Shown here: piece by piece, positions 1-7,979 of the stretch
How the letters are laid out: every line of letters starts with the position of its first letter
Numbering within the stretch: the stretch's first letter is position 1
Source: DATNIB01 sp035604685
GTDB taxonomy: Bacteria > Actinomycetota > Acidimicrobiia > Acidimicrobiales > RAAP-2
Direction: 5' to 3'
DNA length: 31,680 bases
NCBI GenBank assembly: GCA_035604685.1
Contig: DATNIB010000050.1
Span: forward strand, 1-31,680
Made by a program: the position numbers and the translations under genes
Notes under the pieces: generated by a model
The model's database searches: none
Seen by the model: only the letters and a program-made list of their open reading frames with translations
Told to the model about the DNA's origin: nothing

Positions 1-308
1 AAGACCTGGGCGCACACCTGGCCTCGCCAGGCCAACCCGGGAACCAGCGTGGTCTGGGCGTCCGCCCCCACCACGAAGCGCACCCCCGCCGCGGGCGAGC
101 GCTTCCAGGCATTGAAGGCGTTGATGAGCGAGTACGCGCTGGTGGGCACCGGCACGCTCGGGTCGCTCCGCTGCTGCTCCTGGGCCTCCAACGCCAATCG
201 CAGGCACTGGTTGAAGGCGAAGCGGCGGGCCCCGACGTGGCGGGCGATGGCCGTCGTCTGCTCGGCGGTTGGTCGGGCGGTGAAGCAGAAGGTGGTGATG
301 CGAGCCAC
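1..308 (-). CDS. tnpB: IS200/IS605-family TnpB (OrfB) transposon protein, N-terminal part, cut by window edge
   Basis: Reading leftwards from a GTG at 306-308 there is an open frame to the window edge (102 codons). It contains the helix-turn-helix OrfB_IS605 pattern: ARHVGARRFAFNQCL near residues 22-36, then a YSLINAFNAWKRS segment near residues 57-69. This matches the start of TnpB proteins, the RNA-guided nucleases of IS200/IS605 elements and ancestors of Cas12. The RuvC and zinc-finger parts, and any guide-RNA (omega/re-RNA) end, lie off the left edge, so intactness cannot be judged. No tnpA is visible upstream, which fits a tnpB-only (IS1341-like) element or a TnpA gene elsewhere. The start is uncertain because no clear ribosome binding site precedes the GTG. 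The family call rests on the N-terminal domain only. Confidence 0.72.
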   Translation of the reverse strand, partial: MARITTFCFTARPTAEQTTAIARHVGARRFAFNQCLRLALEAQEQQRSDPSVPVPTSAYSLINAFNAWKRSPAAGVRFVVGADAQTTLVPGLAWRGQVCAQV

Positions 309-389
309 GGCGCCAGGCTGGCCGCAGGTTGTGACAAAGGGAACTCGAGCGCCTACCGCTGGGCCTCTTAGCCCGCCCGGCTGGGCCAG

Positions 390-406
390 GCCTGGTTCGC
401 CCAGGC
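390..406. repeat. 6-bp hairpin upstream of the tnpB fragment, possible transposon-end structure
   Basis: GCCTGG, a 5-base loop and CCAGGC form a perfect stem in the 140-bp gap between the tnpB start and the nuclease gene. Further short GGCCCAG/CTGGGCC complementarity lies just before it (about 377-390). IS200/IS605 elements carry subterminal hairpins at their ends, so this could mark the left end of the element. It could equally be a chance GC-rich palindrome. Confidence 0.3.
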
Positions 407-448
407 GGTATCCCCCGATCGATACAGCCTGGTCCTAACCTGAGTGGG

Positions 449-1243
449 ATGGCACTCGAGGCCCCCCGCTCCCTCTCCCCGTCCAAGGTCTCGGCGTTCA
501 CCGACTGTCCGCTCGCGTTTCGCCTGTCGATCATCGACCGCCTCCCCGAGCCGCCGTCCGCCCCGGCGGTCAAGGGCACCCTCGTCCACGCCACGCTCGA
601 GCGCCTCTTTTGGGACCACGAGCGGGGCGCTCGGACCCCCGAGGCCGCCCGGTCAGCCCTAGATAGCGCCTGGCGGGAGCTGCAGGCGGACCCCGAGTTC
701 GTCGGATTGGCCCTCACCGCCGAGGAGGCGGCGGTCTTCCTGGCCGACGCGCAGGTGCTGGTCGACCACTACTTCGCACTCGAGGACCCCAACGCGGTCA
801 CCACGATCGCCGTCGAGCTGGGCCTCGAGGTCGATCTCGGCACCATGCGGCTGCGCGGCATCATCGACCGATTGGACCGGACCGAAGACGGGCAGCTGGT
901 CGTCGTCGATTACAAGACCGGTCGCGCACCGTCGGCCCGCTTCGAGCACGGGAAGCTGATCGGGGTGCACATCTACGCGCTCCTCTGCGAGGCAGCACTC
1001 GGCCGAGCTCCGGTCGAGGTCAAGTTGCTGCACCTCCGGGACCCCGTGTCCATCACGGCGGTCCCGAGCGAGCAGTCCATGCGGGGCCAGGCCCGCCGCA
1101 CGACGGCCGTCTGGAGCGCGATCGAGCGCGCCTGCGCGACCGAGGACTTCCGACCGCGCCCGTCGGGGCTGTGCCGCTTCTGCAACTTCCAGTCGATCTG
1201 CCCGGCCTTCGCAGGCGACGCGCGCCTCGAGGCGGCCTCCTGA
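449..1243 (+). CDS. RecB-like PD-(D/E)XK nuclease with Fe-S cluster cysteines
   Basis: A 264-residue protein of the PDDEXK_1/Cas4-like RecB nuclease family. Visible motifs are the conserved His of GTLVHATLERLFW (about residue 47), GIIDRLD (first acidic metal ligand) and VVVDYKTG (D-x-K catalytic pair). Four cysteines are placed as in 4Fe-4S AddB/Cas4 nucleases: C20 near the N terminus, then C242, C245 and C251 (C-x2-C-x5-C) at the C terminus. This predicts DNA exonuclease or endonuclease activity in repair. No helicase subunit or cas gene is nearby, so its partner is unknown. The PAP2 gene follows within about 70 bp on the same strand. The ATG start gives an N terminus (RSLSPSKVSAFTDCP) typical of the family, where SxS appears just before the first cysteine. 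Confidence 0.85.
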   Translation: MALEAPRSLSPSKVSAFTDCPLAFRLSIIDRLPEPPSAPAVKGTLVHATLERLFWDHERGARTPEAARSALDSAWRELQADPEFVGLALTAEEAAVFLADAQVLVDHYFALEDPNAVTTIAVELGLEVDLGTMRLRGIIDRLDRTEDGQLVVVDYKTGRAPSARFEHGKLIGVHIYALLCEAALGRAPVEVKLLHLRDPVSITAVPSEQSMRGQARRTTAVWSAIERACATEDFRPRPSGLCRFCNFQSICPAFAGDARLEAAS

Positions 1244-1311
1244 CGGCCGACACGCTCTCCCGCCGCGGGGCACCCGGCGAGTCCGAACGCGCCACCCGGA
1301 GCGGTCCGATC

Positions 1312-1830
1312 TTGGAAGTCGTCGACGCCACTCTCGACAGCGCGTTCGACCGACTGCGCGGCCGGCCGGGTGCCGACGAGGCCGCGGCCATCGTGTCGAA
1401 CCTCTCGGACTACGGCCTGATCTGGGCGCTCATCGCCCTCGGCAAGGCGCGCCGACCCGGGCCGGGCCGCGTCCGGGCCCTGCGGGCGCTCGCCACCGCG
1501 GGCGTGCTCTCCTGGGGCCTCAACCGGGTGTTGAAGGAGGGCACGAACCGCCGTCGGCCGAGCGGACCTCGCCCCCGAGGGACGATCTCGCTGCCGGTGC
1601 GCCCACCGAGCACCAGCAGCTTCCCGAGCGGCCACACGCTGGCGGCCTTCTGCGCCGCCACGTTGCTGGCCGAAGGCCCGGCCGACGCGGCCGCCTATCT
1701 CGGCCTGGCGGCGGCGGTGGGGGTGAGCCGCGTGCAGCTCGGGGACCACCACCCCTCCGACGTGGTCGGTGGTGCGCTCGCCGGCACCGCGACCGGCCTG
1801 CTGGCCCGCTTCCTCCTCCGGCAAGGCTGA
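1312..1830 (+). CDS. PAP2-superfamily lipid phosphatase
   Basis: A 172-residue protein with the three PAP2 phosphatase motifs in order: KEGTNRRRP (K-x6-RP), PSGH within SSFPSGHTLAA, and SRVQLGDHHPSD (SR-x5-H-x3-D). These form the phosphohistidine active site acting on lipid phosphates such as phosphatidate or undecaprenyl pyrophosphate. Hydrophobic segments around the motifs indicate an integral membrane protein. The frame is open back into the preceding nuclease gene. The chosen start is TTG at 1312, preceded by GGAG at 1298-1301 with 10 bases between, because no ATG or GTG exists between the nuclease stop and this point. A CTG at 1240 is the other option and would add 24 residues. The substrate cannot be told from sequence. 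Confidence 0.8.
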   Translation: MEVVDATLDSAFDRLRGRPGADEAAAIVSNLSDYGLIWALIALGKARRPGPGRVRALRALATAGVLSWGLNRVLKEGTNRRRPSGPRPRGTISLPVRPPSTSSFPSGHTLAAFCAATLLAEGPADAAAYLGLAAAVGVSRVQLGDHHPSDVVGGALAGTATGLLARFLLRQG

Positions 1831-1941
1831 GGCTAGGTAGCGGTAGGTCCGACATCGCGACACGGATCTGAACCTAGGAAGCGGTTGTGACGAAACTGAC
1901 TACCCGGGAATGCGGCGTCGGCCTCGGCGGTTCAAGGTTGT

Positions 1942-2547
1942 ATGGACCTGCCTGCCTTCTCTGTCACCTATGACTACCGCTGCCCCTTCGCCCGGAATGC
2001 GCACGAGCACCTCGTGGCTGCGCTGGAGGCCGGCGCCGGCTGGGACGTGACATTCCTGCCCTTCTCCCTGAGCCAGGTCCACGTGAAGGAGGGCGACACC
2101 CCCGTCTGGGGCGACCCCACGCGGGCGCCCGATCTTCTGGCCCTCGAGGCGTCGATCGTCGTGCGCGATCGGTTCCCCGCCCAGTTCCTCGCCGCGCACC
2201 AGGCGCTCTTCGGGGCGCGTCACGACGATGCCGGCGATCTGCGAGACGAGGCGGTCGTGCGCGGGGTGCTGAAGCAGGTCGGGGTCGACGCCGATGCGGT
2301 CTTCGCCGCCCTGGCCGACGGGGACGCGGCGAAGGAGCTGCAGCGAGAGCACGAAGCGTCGGCCGTGGATCATCACGTGTTCGGCGTACCGACCTTCATC
2401 GTGGGCGACCGCGCGGTGTTCGTCCGGCTGATGACCCGACCGAAGGGGGACGCGCAGCTAGCGACCGACACCATCGAGCATGTGGTCTCGCTGATCGACG
2501 GACACCCAGAACTGAACGAGTTCAAGTACACCGCCATCACCCGCTGA
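1942..2547 (+). CDS. DsbA-family thioredoxin-fold protein with CPFA active site
   Basis: A 201-residue protein. The N terminus YDYRCPFAR places a single cysteine (C14) at the thioredoxin-fold active site (C-P-F-A instead of C-x-x-C), and VFGVPTFIVG near residue 146 is the cis-proline loop. The long helical insert between them matches the DsbA/FrnE/HCCA-isomerase superfamily (DSBA-like thioredoxin domain). There is no signal peptide, so it is probably cytoplasmic. With one active-site cysteine it could act as a mycothiol- or glutathione-type transferase or isomerase rather than a dithiol oxidase; this is inference. An AAGG shortly before the ATG is a plausible ribosome binding site. It converges with the following LLM gene. 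Confidence 0.78.
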   Translation: MDLPAFSVTYDYRCPFARNAHEHLVAALEAGAGWDVTFLPFSLSQVHVKEGDTPVWGDPTRAPDLLALEASIVVRDRFPAQFLAAHQALFGARHDDAGDLRDEAVVRGVLKQVGVDADAVFAALADGDAAKELQREHEASAVDHHVFGVPTFIVGDRAVFVRLMTRPKGDAQLATDTIEHVVSLIDGHPELNEFKYTAITR

Positions 2548-2557
2548 GGGGACGACG

Positions 2558-2573
2558 GGCGGAGTCAGCCGCC
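2558..2573. terminator. GC-rich hairpin in a 32-bp convergent gap
   Basis: GGCGG, a six-base loop and CCGCC form a perfect 5-bp stem between the convergent DsbA-family and LLM genes. There is no T tract on either strand, so it is at best a non-canonical bidirectional terminator. The same stem and loop length recur in the convergent gap at 24077-24092. Confidence 0.35.
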
Positions 2574-2579
2574 GGCGCC

Positions 2580-3485
2580 TCAGCCGGCCAGCGACCTCAG
2601 CAGCGCGAGCGTCCGCTCGCGCTCGCCGGCGTCACCCATGACGGACGCGACCAGCTCGGTCGCACCGGCCTCCGCGAGGCGACCGACGTCGGCGGCCACC
2701 TCCTCTTCGGTGCCGACGAAGGAGATGTCCGCGGCGGCCGACGCGCCCTCCCGATCGAGCATGGCCTTGTAGGAGGGCAGCGTCGGGTAGATCGCGAACG
2801 AGCGGTTGATGAGCTCCCGGGCGGCGTCAGGATCGGCCGTTACGCAGACCGGCAGGAAGACCACCACCCGGGGAGCCGGCCGGCCGGCCGCCTCGGCGGC
2901 ACGGCCGATGGAGGGGGCGATGTGCGACTCCACCGTCTTGGTGCCCGTCATCCAGGTGACCGTGCCCGATGTCAGCTGTCCGGCGATCTCGAGCATGGCC
3001 GGACCGAGGGCGGCCAACAGGACGGGCGGCGAGGTCGTCTCGGGCAGGTCGAACGGCCCGCGGGAAATGGCCGTGATCGGGGGACCGGTCAGCGTGACCG
3101 ACTCGCCCTCGAGCATGGGCACGAGCGCCGACAGGTAGGCGCGCATGTACTCGGCGGGCTTCTCGAAGCTGTACCCCCACACGTGCTCGACCACCGGTCG
3201 GTGCGAGAGGCCGATGCCGAGCGCCAGTCGGTTGCCGGTCGCCACCTGCACCGTGAGCGCCTGTTGGGCGAGCACGCTCGGGTGCCGCGGGTAGACCGGG
3301 ACGACCCCGGTCCCGAGCTCGATCCCGGGGACCTCGCGGCCGATGACCGCGAAGAGCGTGAGGGTGTCGTAGTTCTGGATCTGGTTACCCCAGGCGCTCG
3401 AGAAGCCCGCCTCGACGAAGCTGCGCAGCTGCTTGACGACGGCGTCGATGGGCCGTCCAAGGTTGAGCGCCGCGGCGATCCGCAT
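2580..3485 (-). CDS. LLM-class (luciferase-like) F420-dependent oxidoreductase
   Basis: A 301-residue TIM-barrel flavin/F420 oxidoreductase. Family landmarks include the N-terminal strand MRIAAALNLG, ELGTGVVPVYPRHPSVLAQQA (the typical G(T/I)GV..-RHP..-AQQALT block near residue 57), RLALGIGLSHRP and a C-terminal FVGTEEEVAADVGRLAEAGA segment. In actinobacteria such proteins usually take coenzyme F420, but no F420 biosynthesis gene is in the window and FMN cannot be excluded. The substrate is not predictable. The ATG at 3485 has a conventional N terminus. The gene is divergent from purK across 79 bp. Confidence 0.85.
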   Translation of the reverse strand: MRIAAALNLGRPIDAVVKQLRSFVEAGFSSAWGNQIQNYDTLTLFAVIGREVPGIELGTGVVPVYPRHPSVLAQQALTVQVATGNRLALGIGLSHRPVVEHVWGYSFEKPAEYMRAYLSALVPMLEGESVTLTGPPITAISRGPFDLPETTSPPVLLAALGPAMLEIAGQLTSGTVTWMTGTKTVESHIAPSIGRAAEAAGRPAPRVVVFLPVCVTADPDAARELINRSFAIYPTLPSYKAMLDREGASAAADISFVGTEEEVAADVGRLAEAGATELVASVMGDAGERERTLALLRSLAG

Positions 3486-3564
3486 CCGGTTCCTCCCCGT
3501 CGTGGGCCGCGGCGCCTCGAGAAGACATGCCGGCGCCGCCAGCCGGCGCGATGCTAGCGGTCCG

Positions 3565-4755
3565 ATGCGAAACGAAGCCCATGGGATCGGGATCGTCGGA
3601 GCCGGTCAGCTCGCCCGCATGACGATCCAAGCCGCCAGCGCGCTCGGGATCGACTCGGTCGTGCTGGCGGCCGGACCCGACGACGCCGCCACCCAACTGG
3701 CAGGCCGCGTGCTCGTGGGCTCGCCTCGGGACTCGGGCCAGCTCTGGGCGCTCGCCGCGCGCAGTGAGGTCGTCACGTTCGATCACGAGCACGTGGACCT
3801 GGAGCTGCTGGCCACCCTGGAGCGGGCGGGGGTGGCGGTGCGCCCCGGCCCGAAGACGCTCGCCCTCGGCGTGGACAAGGCCCTCATGCGCAGCACGCTG
3901 GCCGCAGCCGGCGTGGCCGTGCCGGCCCACGCCGTGCTCGAGGCTGACCCCGAGCGGGCCGAGGCCCGGGCGGTGGCCTTCGGCCAGACCTACGGGTGGC
4001 CGGTCGTCTTGAAGGCGACGCGCGGCGGCTACGACGGCAAGGGGGTGTGGTCGGCGGCCAATCCGGCACAGGTGGCGGTCCGCTGCCGGCGGGCCGCGGA
4101 GGCGGGCATCACGATGCTCGTTGAGAACCACGTCGACGTCGACCTCGAGCTGGCCGTGCTGGTGGCCCGCCGGCCCAACGGCGAGCTCGTGGTCTGGCCC
4201 CCGGTCGAGACCACCCAGGTCGCCGGGATGTGCCGGGAGGTCCTCCTCCCCGGCCGGGTCGACGCGGACCTCGGCGCGCGCGCCCGCGCACTCGCCGAGC
4301 AGGTGGCCGTCGCCGTCGGGGCCACCGGCGTGCTCGCCATCGAGATGTTCGCCGCCGCCGGCAGCCTGCTCGTGAACGAGCTGGCCGCCCGCCCCCACAA
4401 CAGTGGCCACTGGACCATGGACGGCTCGCTCACCTCCCAGTTCGAGAACCACGTGCGGGCGATCTTCGACTGGCCGCTCGGGGCGGCCGAATCCGTCGTC
4501 CCCGCCGTCGCCACGGTCAACGTGCTGGGCGGCGCCGACGGCAGCTCGCCCGTCACCCATCTCGCGGCGGCACTCGCCGTCGAGGGCGCCCACGTCCACC
4601 TCTACGGCAAGTCGCCGGCTCCGGGCCGCAAGCTCGGGCACGTCACGGTCTGCGGGACCGACCCGACGGAGGTGCGCGACCGCGCCTGGCGCTGCGCCGT
4701 CGCCCTCGGCACGGCCGTCCCGGCCGGGCTCCTCGTCCCCGGCTTGGCGTCGTGA
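3565..4755 (+). CDS. purK: N5-carboxyaminoimidazole ribonucleotide synthase PurK
   Basis: A 396-residue ATP-grasp enzyme that converts AIR, bicarbonate and ATP to N5-CAIR in purine biosynthesis. Visible are the N-terminal nucleotide-binding GIGIVGAGQLARM, the VTFDHEHVD segment (the family's TFE.E.V position), the ATP-grasp PVVLKATRGGYDGKGVW, and the catalytic NELAARPHNSGHWTMD block near residues 271-286. The frame is open upstream, but the ATG at 3565 is chosen because MRNEAHGIGIVGAGQL matches the family start and lies beyond the divergent LLM gene. Its stop overlaps the start of purE by four bases (GTGA), so the two are translationally coupled and act consecutively. Confidence 0.95.
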   Translation: MRNEAHGIGIVGAGQLARMTIQAASALGIDSVVLAAGPDDAATQLAGRVLVGSPRDSGQLWALAARSEVVTFDHEHVDLELLATLERAGVAVRPGPKTLALGVDKALMRSTLAAAGVAVPAHAVLEADPERAEARAVAFGQTYGWPVVLKATRGGYDGKGVWSAANPAQVAVRCRRAAEAGITMLVENHVDVDLELAVLVARRPNGELVVWPPVETTQVAGMCREVLLPGRVDADLGARARALAEQVAVAVGATGVLAIEMFAAAGSLLVNELAARPHNSGHWTMDGSLTSQFENHVRAIFDWPLGAAESVVPAVATVNVLGGADGSSPVTHLAAALAVEGAHVHLYGKSPAPGRKLGHVTVCGTDPTEVRDRAWRCAVALGTAVPAGLLVPGLAS

Positions 4756-5264
4756 CCCCCAAAGGGCGGGGAGCGACGCCGCTGGTGGCGGTCGTCATGG
4801 GGAGCTCGTCGGACCTGCCCGTGATGGAGGCCGCCCGGGAAGTGCTGGAGGAGTTCGGCGTGCCGACCGAGCAGCGGGTCGTGTCCGCCCACCGGACCCC
4901 CGATGCCATGCTCGCCTTCGGGCACGAGGCGGCGGCCCGGGGGCTGCGGGTGATCATCGCGGGCGCCGGCGGCGCGGCCCACCTGCCCGGGATGCTGGCC
5001 GCGGTGACCACCTTGCCGGTGATCGGGGTCCCGGTCGCCGTCGGCCCGCTGAACGGGTTCGACTCGCTGCTCTCGATCGTCCAAATGCCAAAGGGCGTCC
5101 CCGTCGCGACGGTGGCGGTGAACGGCGCTCGCAACGCCGGACTCCTGGCCATCCGGATGCTCGCCCTCTCCGATCCGCAGCTGGCCGCGGCCATGGCCAC
5201 CCATCAGTCGGACCTGGCCGCGGCCGCTCTCGCGCAGGACGCGGAGGTCGCCGAACCGGAGTAG
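4752..5264 (+). CDS. purE: N5-CAIR mutase PurE (class I)
   Basis: A 170-residue protein that rearranges N5-CAIR to CAIR, the step after PurK. Diagnostic motifs are VVMGSSSDLPVMEAA near the start, VSAHRTPDAML, IIAGAGGAAHLPGM and GVPVAVGPLNGFDSLLSIVQMP. These are the class I signature, and the presence of PurK agrees with this class. The GTG start at 4752 overlaps the purK stop as GTGA. The C-terminal ATHQSDLAAAALAQDAEVAEPE tail is a short family-typical helix. Length is normal for the family. Confidence 0.95.
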   Translation: MTPKGRGATPLVAVVMGSSSDLPVMEAAREVLEEFGVPTEQRVVSAHRTPDAMLAFGHEAAARGLRVIIAGAGGAAHLPGMLAAVTTLPVIGVPVAVGPLNGFDSLLSIVQMPKGVPVATVAVNGARNAGLLAIRMLALSDPQLAAAMATHQSDLAAAALAQDAEVAEPE

Positions 5265-5317
5265 CTCGACGCGGCCGCCCGCGTTCGGCGCGGCGGCGGA
5301 GCGCTACGGTCAGGCCC

Positions 5318-6148
5318 ATGGCGACGCTGGCCGAGCGGCTCGGGTACCCGGCCGACGCCAAGCTCCTGATCGTCAACGCGGACGACCTCGGCTTCTGCCA
5401 TGCCGCCAACGTGGGTGTCTTCGACTGCCTGCGCACGGGCACCGTCACCAGCGCCTCGCTCATGGTGCCGTGCCCGTGGGGCCGGGAGGCGGCGGCCCGC
5501 TACCGGGGGGAGGACATCGGGGTCCACCTCACGTTGAACGCGGAGCACGAGCTCTACCGGTGGGGTCCGATCACCCACGCGCCCTCCCTCTTGGGCGGGG
5601 ACGGCGGGTTCCCGAGCACGGTGGAGGACGTCTGGGACCACGCGGACCTCGACGAGACGCGCCGCGAGTGCCGCGCCCAGATCGAGCGGGCCATCCTGTG
5701 GGGCTTCGACGTCAGCCACATCGACGTGCACCTCTCGACCATGCAGCACCGCCCGGAGTTCTTCGACATCTACCTCGACCTCGCCATCGAATTCCAGCTG
5801 CCGCTGCGGATGGTCGACCGCCGCGTCGAGGACTACCTCGGCTTCCCCGCCCGCGAGCTCGCCCGCGAGGCCGGCGCCGTCTTCGCCGACGAGGTGCTCG
5901 TGTTCTCGGGCGCCGCCGGGCACGAGCAGCTGCGGTTGGCGCTCGGCGCGCTGGCGCCGGGGGTGACCGAGGTGCATCTCCGCCCGGCGGTGGACAGCCC
6001 CGAGCTGCGGGCCCTCGCCTCGGACTGGGCCGAGCGCGTCGAGGACTACGAACTCGTGTGCGGCGGACGACTGCGCAGTGCCATCGACGACGCGGGGGCG
6101 ACGCTGATCGGCTTCCGGCGCCTGCGAGACCTGGCCCGCGCCGGCTGA
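5318..6148 (+). CDS. ChbG/HpnK (YdjC-like) family carbohydrate deacetylase
   Basis: A 276-residue protein of the YdjC family, metal-dependent deacetylases of N-acetylated sugars or hopanoid-linked sugars. Motifs are LIVNADDLGFCHAAN (the metal-binding DD near residues 21-22), DIGVHLTLN (His ligand) and SHIDVHLSTMQHRPEF (the H-x-D-x-H region near 132-136), plus VTEVHLRPAV near the C terminus, where family members have a conserved His. The ATG at 5318 is chosen because the open frame upstream lies inside purE. It follows purE by 53 bp and could be co-transcribed, but no functional link to purine synthesis is known. No hpn or chitobiose genes are adjacent, so the substrate is unassigned. Confidence 0.85.
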   Translation: MATLAERLGYPADAKLLIVNADDLGFCHAANVGVFDCLRTGTVTSASLMVPCPWGREAAARYRGEDIGVHLTLNAEHELYRWGPITHAPSLLGGDGGFPSTVEDVWDHADLDETRRECRAQIERAILWGFDVSHIDVHLSTMQHRPEFFDIYLDLAIEFQLPLRMVDRRVEDYLGFPARELAREAGAVFADEVLVFSGAAGHEQLRLALGALAPGVTEVHLRPAVDSPELRALASDWAERVEDYELVCGGRLRSAIDDAGATLIGFRRLRDLARAG

Positions 6149-6158
6149 GGGGTCTCAG
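6145..6158. terminator. Short hairpin over the deacetylase stop codon, in a convergent gap
   Basis: CTGAG, GGGT and CTCAG form a 5-bp stem with a 4-base loop, followed by TT. The stem overlaps the deacetylase stop codon and lies in the 28-bp gap to the convergent mca gene. It is a weak terminator candidate with no longer T tract. Confidence 0.3.
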
Positions 6159-6176
6159 TTCGGCGCGGCCGGCGGC

Positions 6177-7049
6177 TCAGGAGAAGACGTCCACCGTGAG
6201 GCCGGCGAAGAGGTCGTCTTCCAGGCCCGCCACGGCCGGCACCCGGCTGCGGGCCAGCACGTACTCGTCGTAGGGGTGCACGTGGCGCTGGACCTCGGGG
6301 GGGAGCCCGAACCACATGGGCGAGCTGGGGTCCACCTGGGTGGCGTGCGCCCGCAGGGCGGCGCCGCGGACGTCGTCGTAGCCCTCGGTGCTGACCTGGG
6401 TGGTGAAGTGCTGCTCTGTGTCGAGGCGCCTGAGCCATTGCTCGCCGAACGGTGACTCGAGCCCGAGCTCCAAGAACTTCTCGTGGATGGCGCGCATCCG
6501 GGCCACCGACCAGACCGAGTAGTACAGCTTCTGGGGCTCGAAGGGCGCGCCCGCCTCGGGGTAGGCGTCGGGGTCCCCGGCAGCGTCGAAGGCGACCGCG
6601 CTGATCTCGTGCACCCGGATGTGGTCCGGATGCGGATACTGGGTCTGCTCCTCGGGATAGGTGATGATCACCTGGGGCCGGACGCTCCGGATGATCGCCA
6701 CCAGCCGCCCCACCGCCTCGTCGAGGGGCGCCATGGCGAAGCAGTCCGGGTTCTGGTTGGCCTCCGAGTCGGCCATCCCCGAGTCGCGGTAGCCGAGCAT
6801 GATGATCTCGTCGTAGCCGATGATCGCCGCGGCGTCCGCCAACTCCTGGCGCCGCACCGAGGCCAGGTTCTCTCGCACCTCGGGCTTGTCCATGGCCGGA
6901 TTCAAGATGTCGCCCTCTTCGCCGCCCGTGCAGCAGACGAGCACGGTCCGGACCCCTTCGCCGTGGTAGCGGGCGACGGTGGCCGGGCCCTTCGACGATT
7001 CGTCGTCGGGATGGGCGTGGACCGAGAGCAGGCAGCGCCGGTCAGGCAT
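6177..7049 (-). CDS. mca: Mycothiol S-conjugate amidase Mca
   Basis: A 290-residue zinc amidase of the LmbE/PIG-L family that cleaves mycothiol S-conjugates, releasing a mercapturic acid for export and GlcN-Ins for mycothiol recycling. Visible are the zinc motif LSVHAHPDDESSKG near the start, CCTGGEEGDILNPAMD (the GD.LNPAMD block separates Mca from MshB) and YPHPDHIRVHEIS near residues 140-152 with the third zinc histidine. The frame is open further upstream, but the ATG at 7049 gives MPDRRCLLSVHAHPDDE, the normal family start, and avoids running into pspA. It is divergent from pspA across 105 bp. It is strong evidence for an actinobacterial host. Confidence 0.92.
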   Translation of the reverse strand: MPDRRCLLSVHAHPDDESSKGPATVARYHGEGVRTVLVCCTGGEEGDILNPAMDKPEVRENLASVRRQELADAAAIIGYDEIIMLGYRDSGMADSEANQNPDCFAMAPLDEAVGRLVAIIRSVRPQVIITYPEEQTQYPHPDHIRVHEISAVAFDAAGDPDAYPEAGAPFEPQKLYYSVWSVARMRAIHEKFLELGLESPFGEQWLRRLDTEQHFTTQVSTEGYDDVRGAALRAHATQVDPSSPMWFGLPPEVQRHVHPYDEYVLARSRVPAVAGLEDDLFAGLTVDVFS

Positions 7050-7154
7050 GGCTGGGAGGTTAGCGGGGGGCTCGGGGAGCCCGTGCCCCGGCACCGGCGC
7101 TGGGGATTTATGCTCCACGGGGGCGAATGATTCGCCACGAGGAGGGACACTGCA

Positions 7155-7979
7155 GTGGCCGGAATATTCAGTCGGATTGCCGCCATCTTCCAGGCCAAGG
7201 CGAACAAGGTGCTCGACAAGGCTGAGGACCCGCGCGACACGCTCGACCTCTCCTACGAGAAGCAGCTGGAGAGCCTGACCAAGGTTCGGCGGAGCGTCGC
7301 CGACGTGGCGACGGCCCGCAAGCGCATCGAGCTCCAGGCCTCCCAGCTGCAGAAGCAGGCCGACAAGTTGCAAGAGCAGGCCAAGGCTGCCCTGGCCCAG
7401 GGCAACGAGGCGCTGGCGCGAGAGGCGCTGGCCCGCCGAGCCGCCCTAGGAGAGCAGCTGACCGACCTGCAGACCCAGCACCAGCAGGTCGCCGAGCAGG
7501 AGGACCGCCTGATCGAGACCTCCCAGCGCCTCCAGGCCCAGGTCGAGCAGTTCCGCACCAAGAAGGAGACCCTAAAGGCCAGCTACACCGCGGCCCAGGC
7601 CCAGACCCAGGTCGGCGAAGCCGTCTCGGGCATCTCCAAGTCCATGGGCGACGCCGGGAACGCCATGCAGCGGGCCCAGGACAAGATCGCCGGGATGCAG
7701 GCCCGGGCCGGCGCCATGGACGAGCTGTTGGCCTCCGGCGCCCTGACCGACCTCGGCCACCCCGTCGACGACATTCAGGCCCAGCTCGACAAGGTGCAGG
7801 CGACCTCCCAGGTGGACACCGAGCTGGCCGCGCTGAAGGCCGAGCTGGCCGGCGCGCCGGCGGCGGCGCTGCAGTCGGGCGAGGAGGAGCCGACCGACGC
7901 CGAGATCGTCGAGCGGCAGCCGGCCGCCGGCAACGGCACGGCCCCGACTGCCGAGGCCGCGACCGGCGGAGAGGCCTGA
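7155..7979 (+). CDS. pspA: PspA/IM30 (Vipp1) family envelope-stress protein
   Basis: A 274-residue ESCRT-III-like protein. The N terminus GIFSRIAAIFQAKANKVLDKAEDPRDTLDLSYEKQL is the PspA amphipathic helix and alpha-1 region. It is followed by an almost uninterrupted coiled coil of Q/A/E/K-rich heptads (about residues 30-150) and a shorter helix around GDAGNAMQRAQDKIAGMQARA. The last 50 residues are an Ala/Glu/Pro-rich, probably disordered tail. PspA binds and repairs stressed inner membranes. Translation starts at GTG 7155, preceded by AGGAGG at 7140-7145 with 9 bases between. The stop overlaps the htpX start (TGATG), so the genes are coupled. No pspB, pspC or clgR-like regulator is in the window. 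Confidence 0.92.
   Translation: MAGIFSRIAAIFQAKANKVLDKAEDPRDTLDLSYEKQLESLTKVRRSVADVATARKRIELQASQLQKQADKLQEQAKAALAQGNEALAREALARRAALGEQLTDLQTQHQQVAEQEDRLIETSQRLQAQVEQFRTKKETLKASYTAAQAQTQVGEAVSGISKSMGDAGNAMQRAQDKIAGMQARAGAMDELLASGALTDLGHPVDDIQAQLDKVQATSQVDTELAALKAELAGAPAAALQSGEEEPTDAEIVERQPAAGNGTAPTAEAATGGEA

Noticed and set aside
49..438. Plus-strand open frame over the first 400 bp
   Set aside because: It is the antisense of the tnpB N terminus. The minus strand shows the OrfB_IS605 motif, and the plus frame is low-complexity without domain sequence.
3385..4641. Long open frame opposite purK
   Set aside because: It is an antisense shadow of a high-GC gene. Its Gly/His/Arg-rich composition lacks any motif, while purK matches its family throughout.
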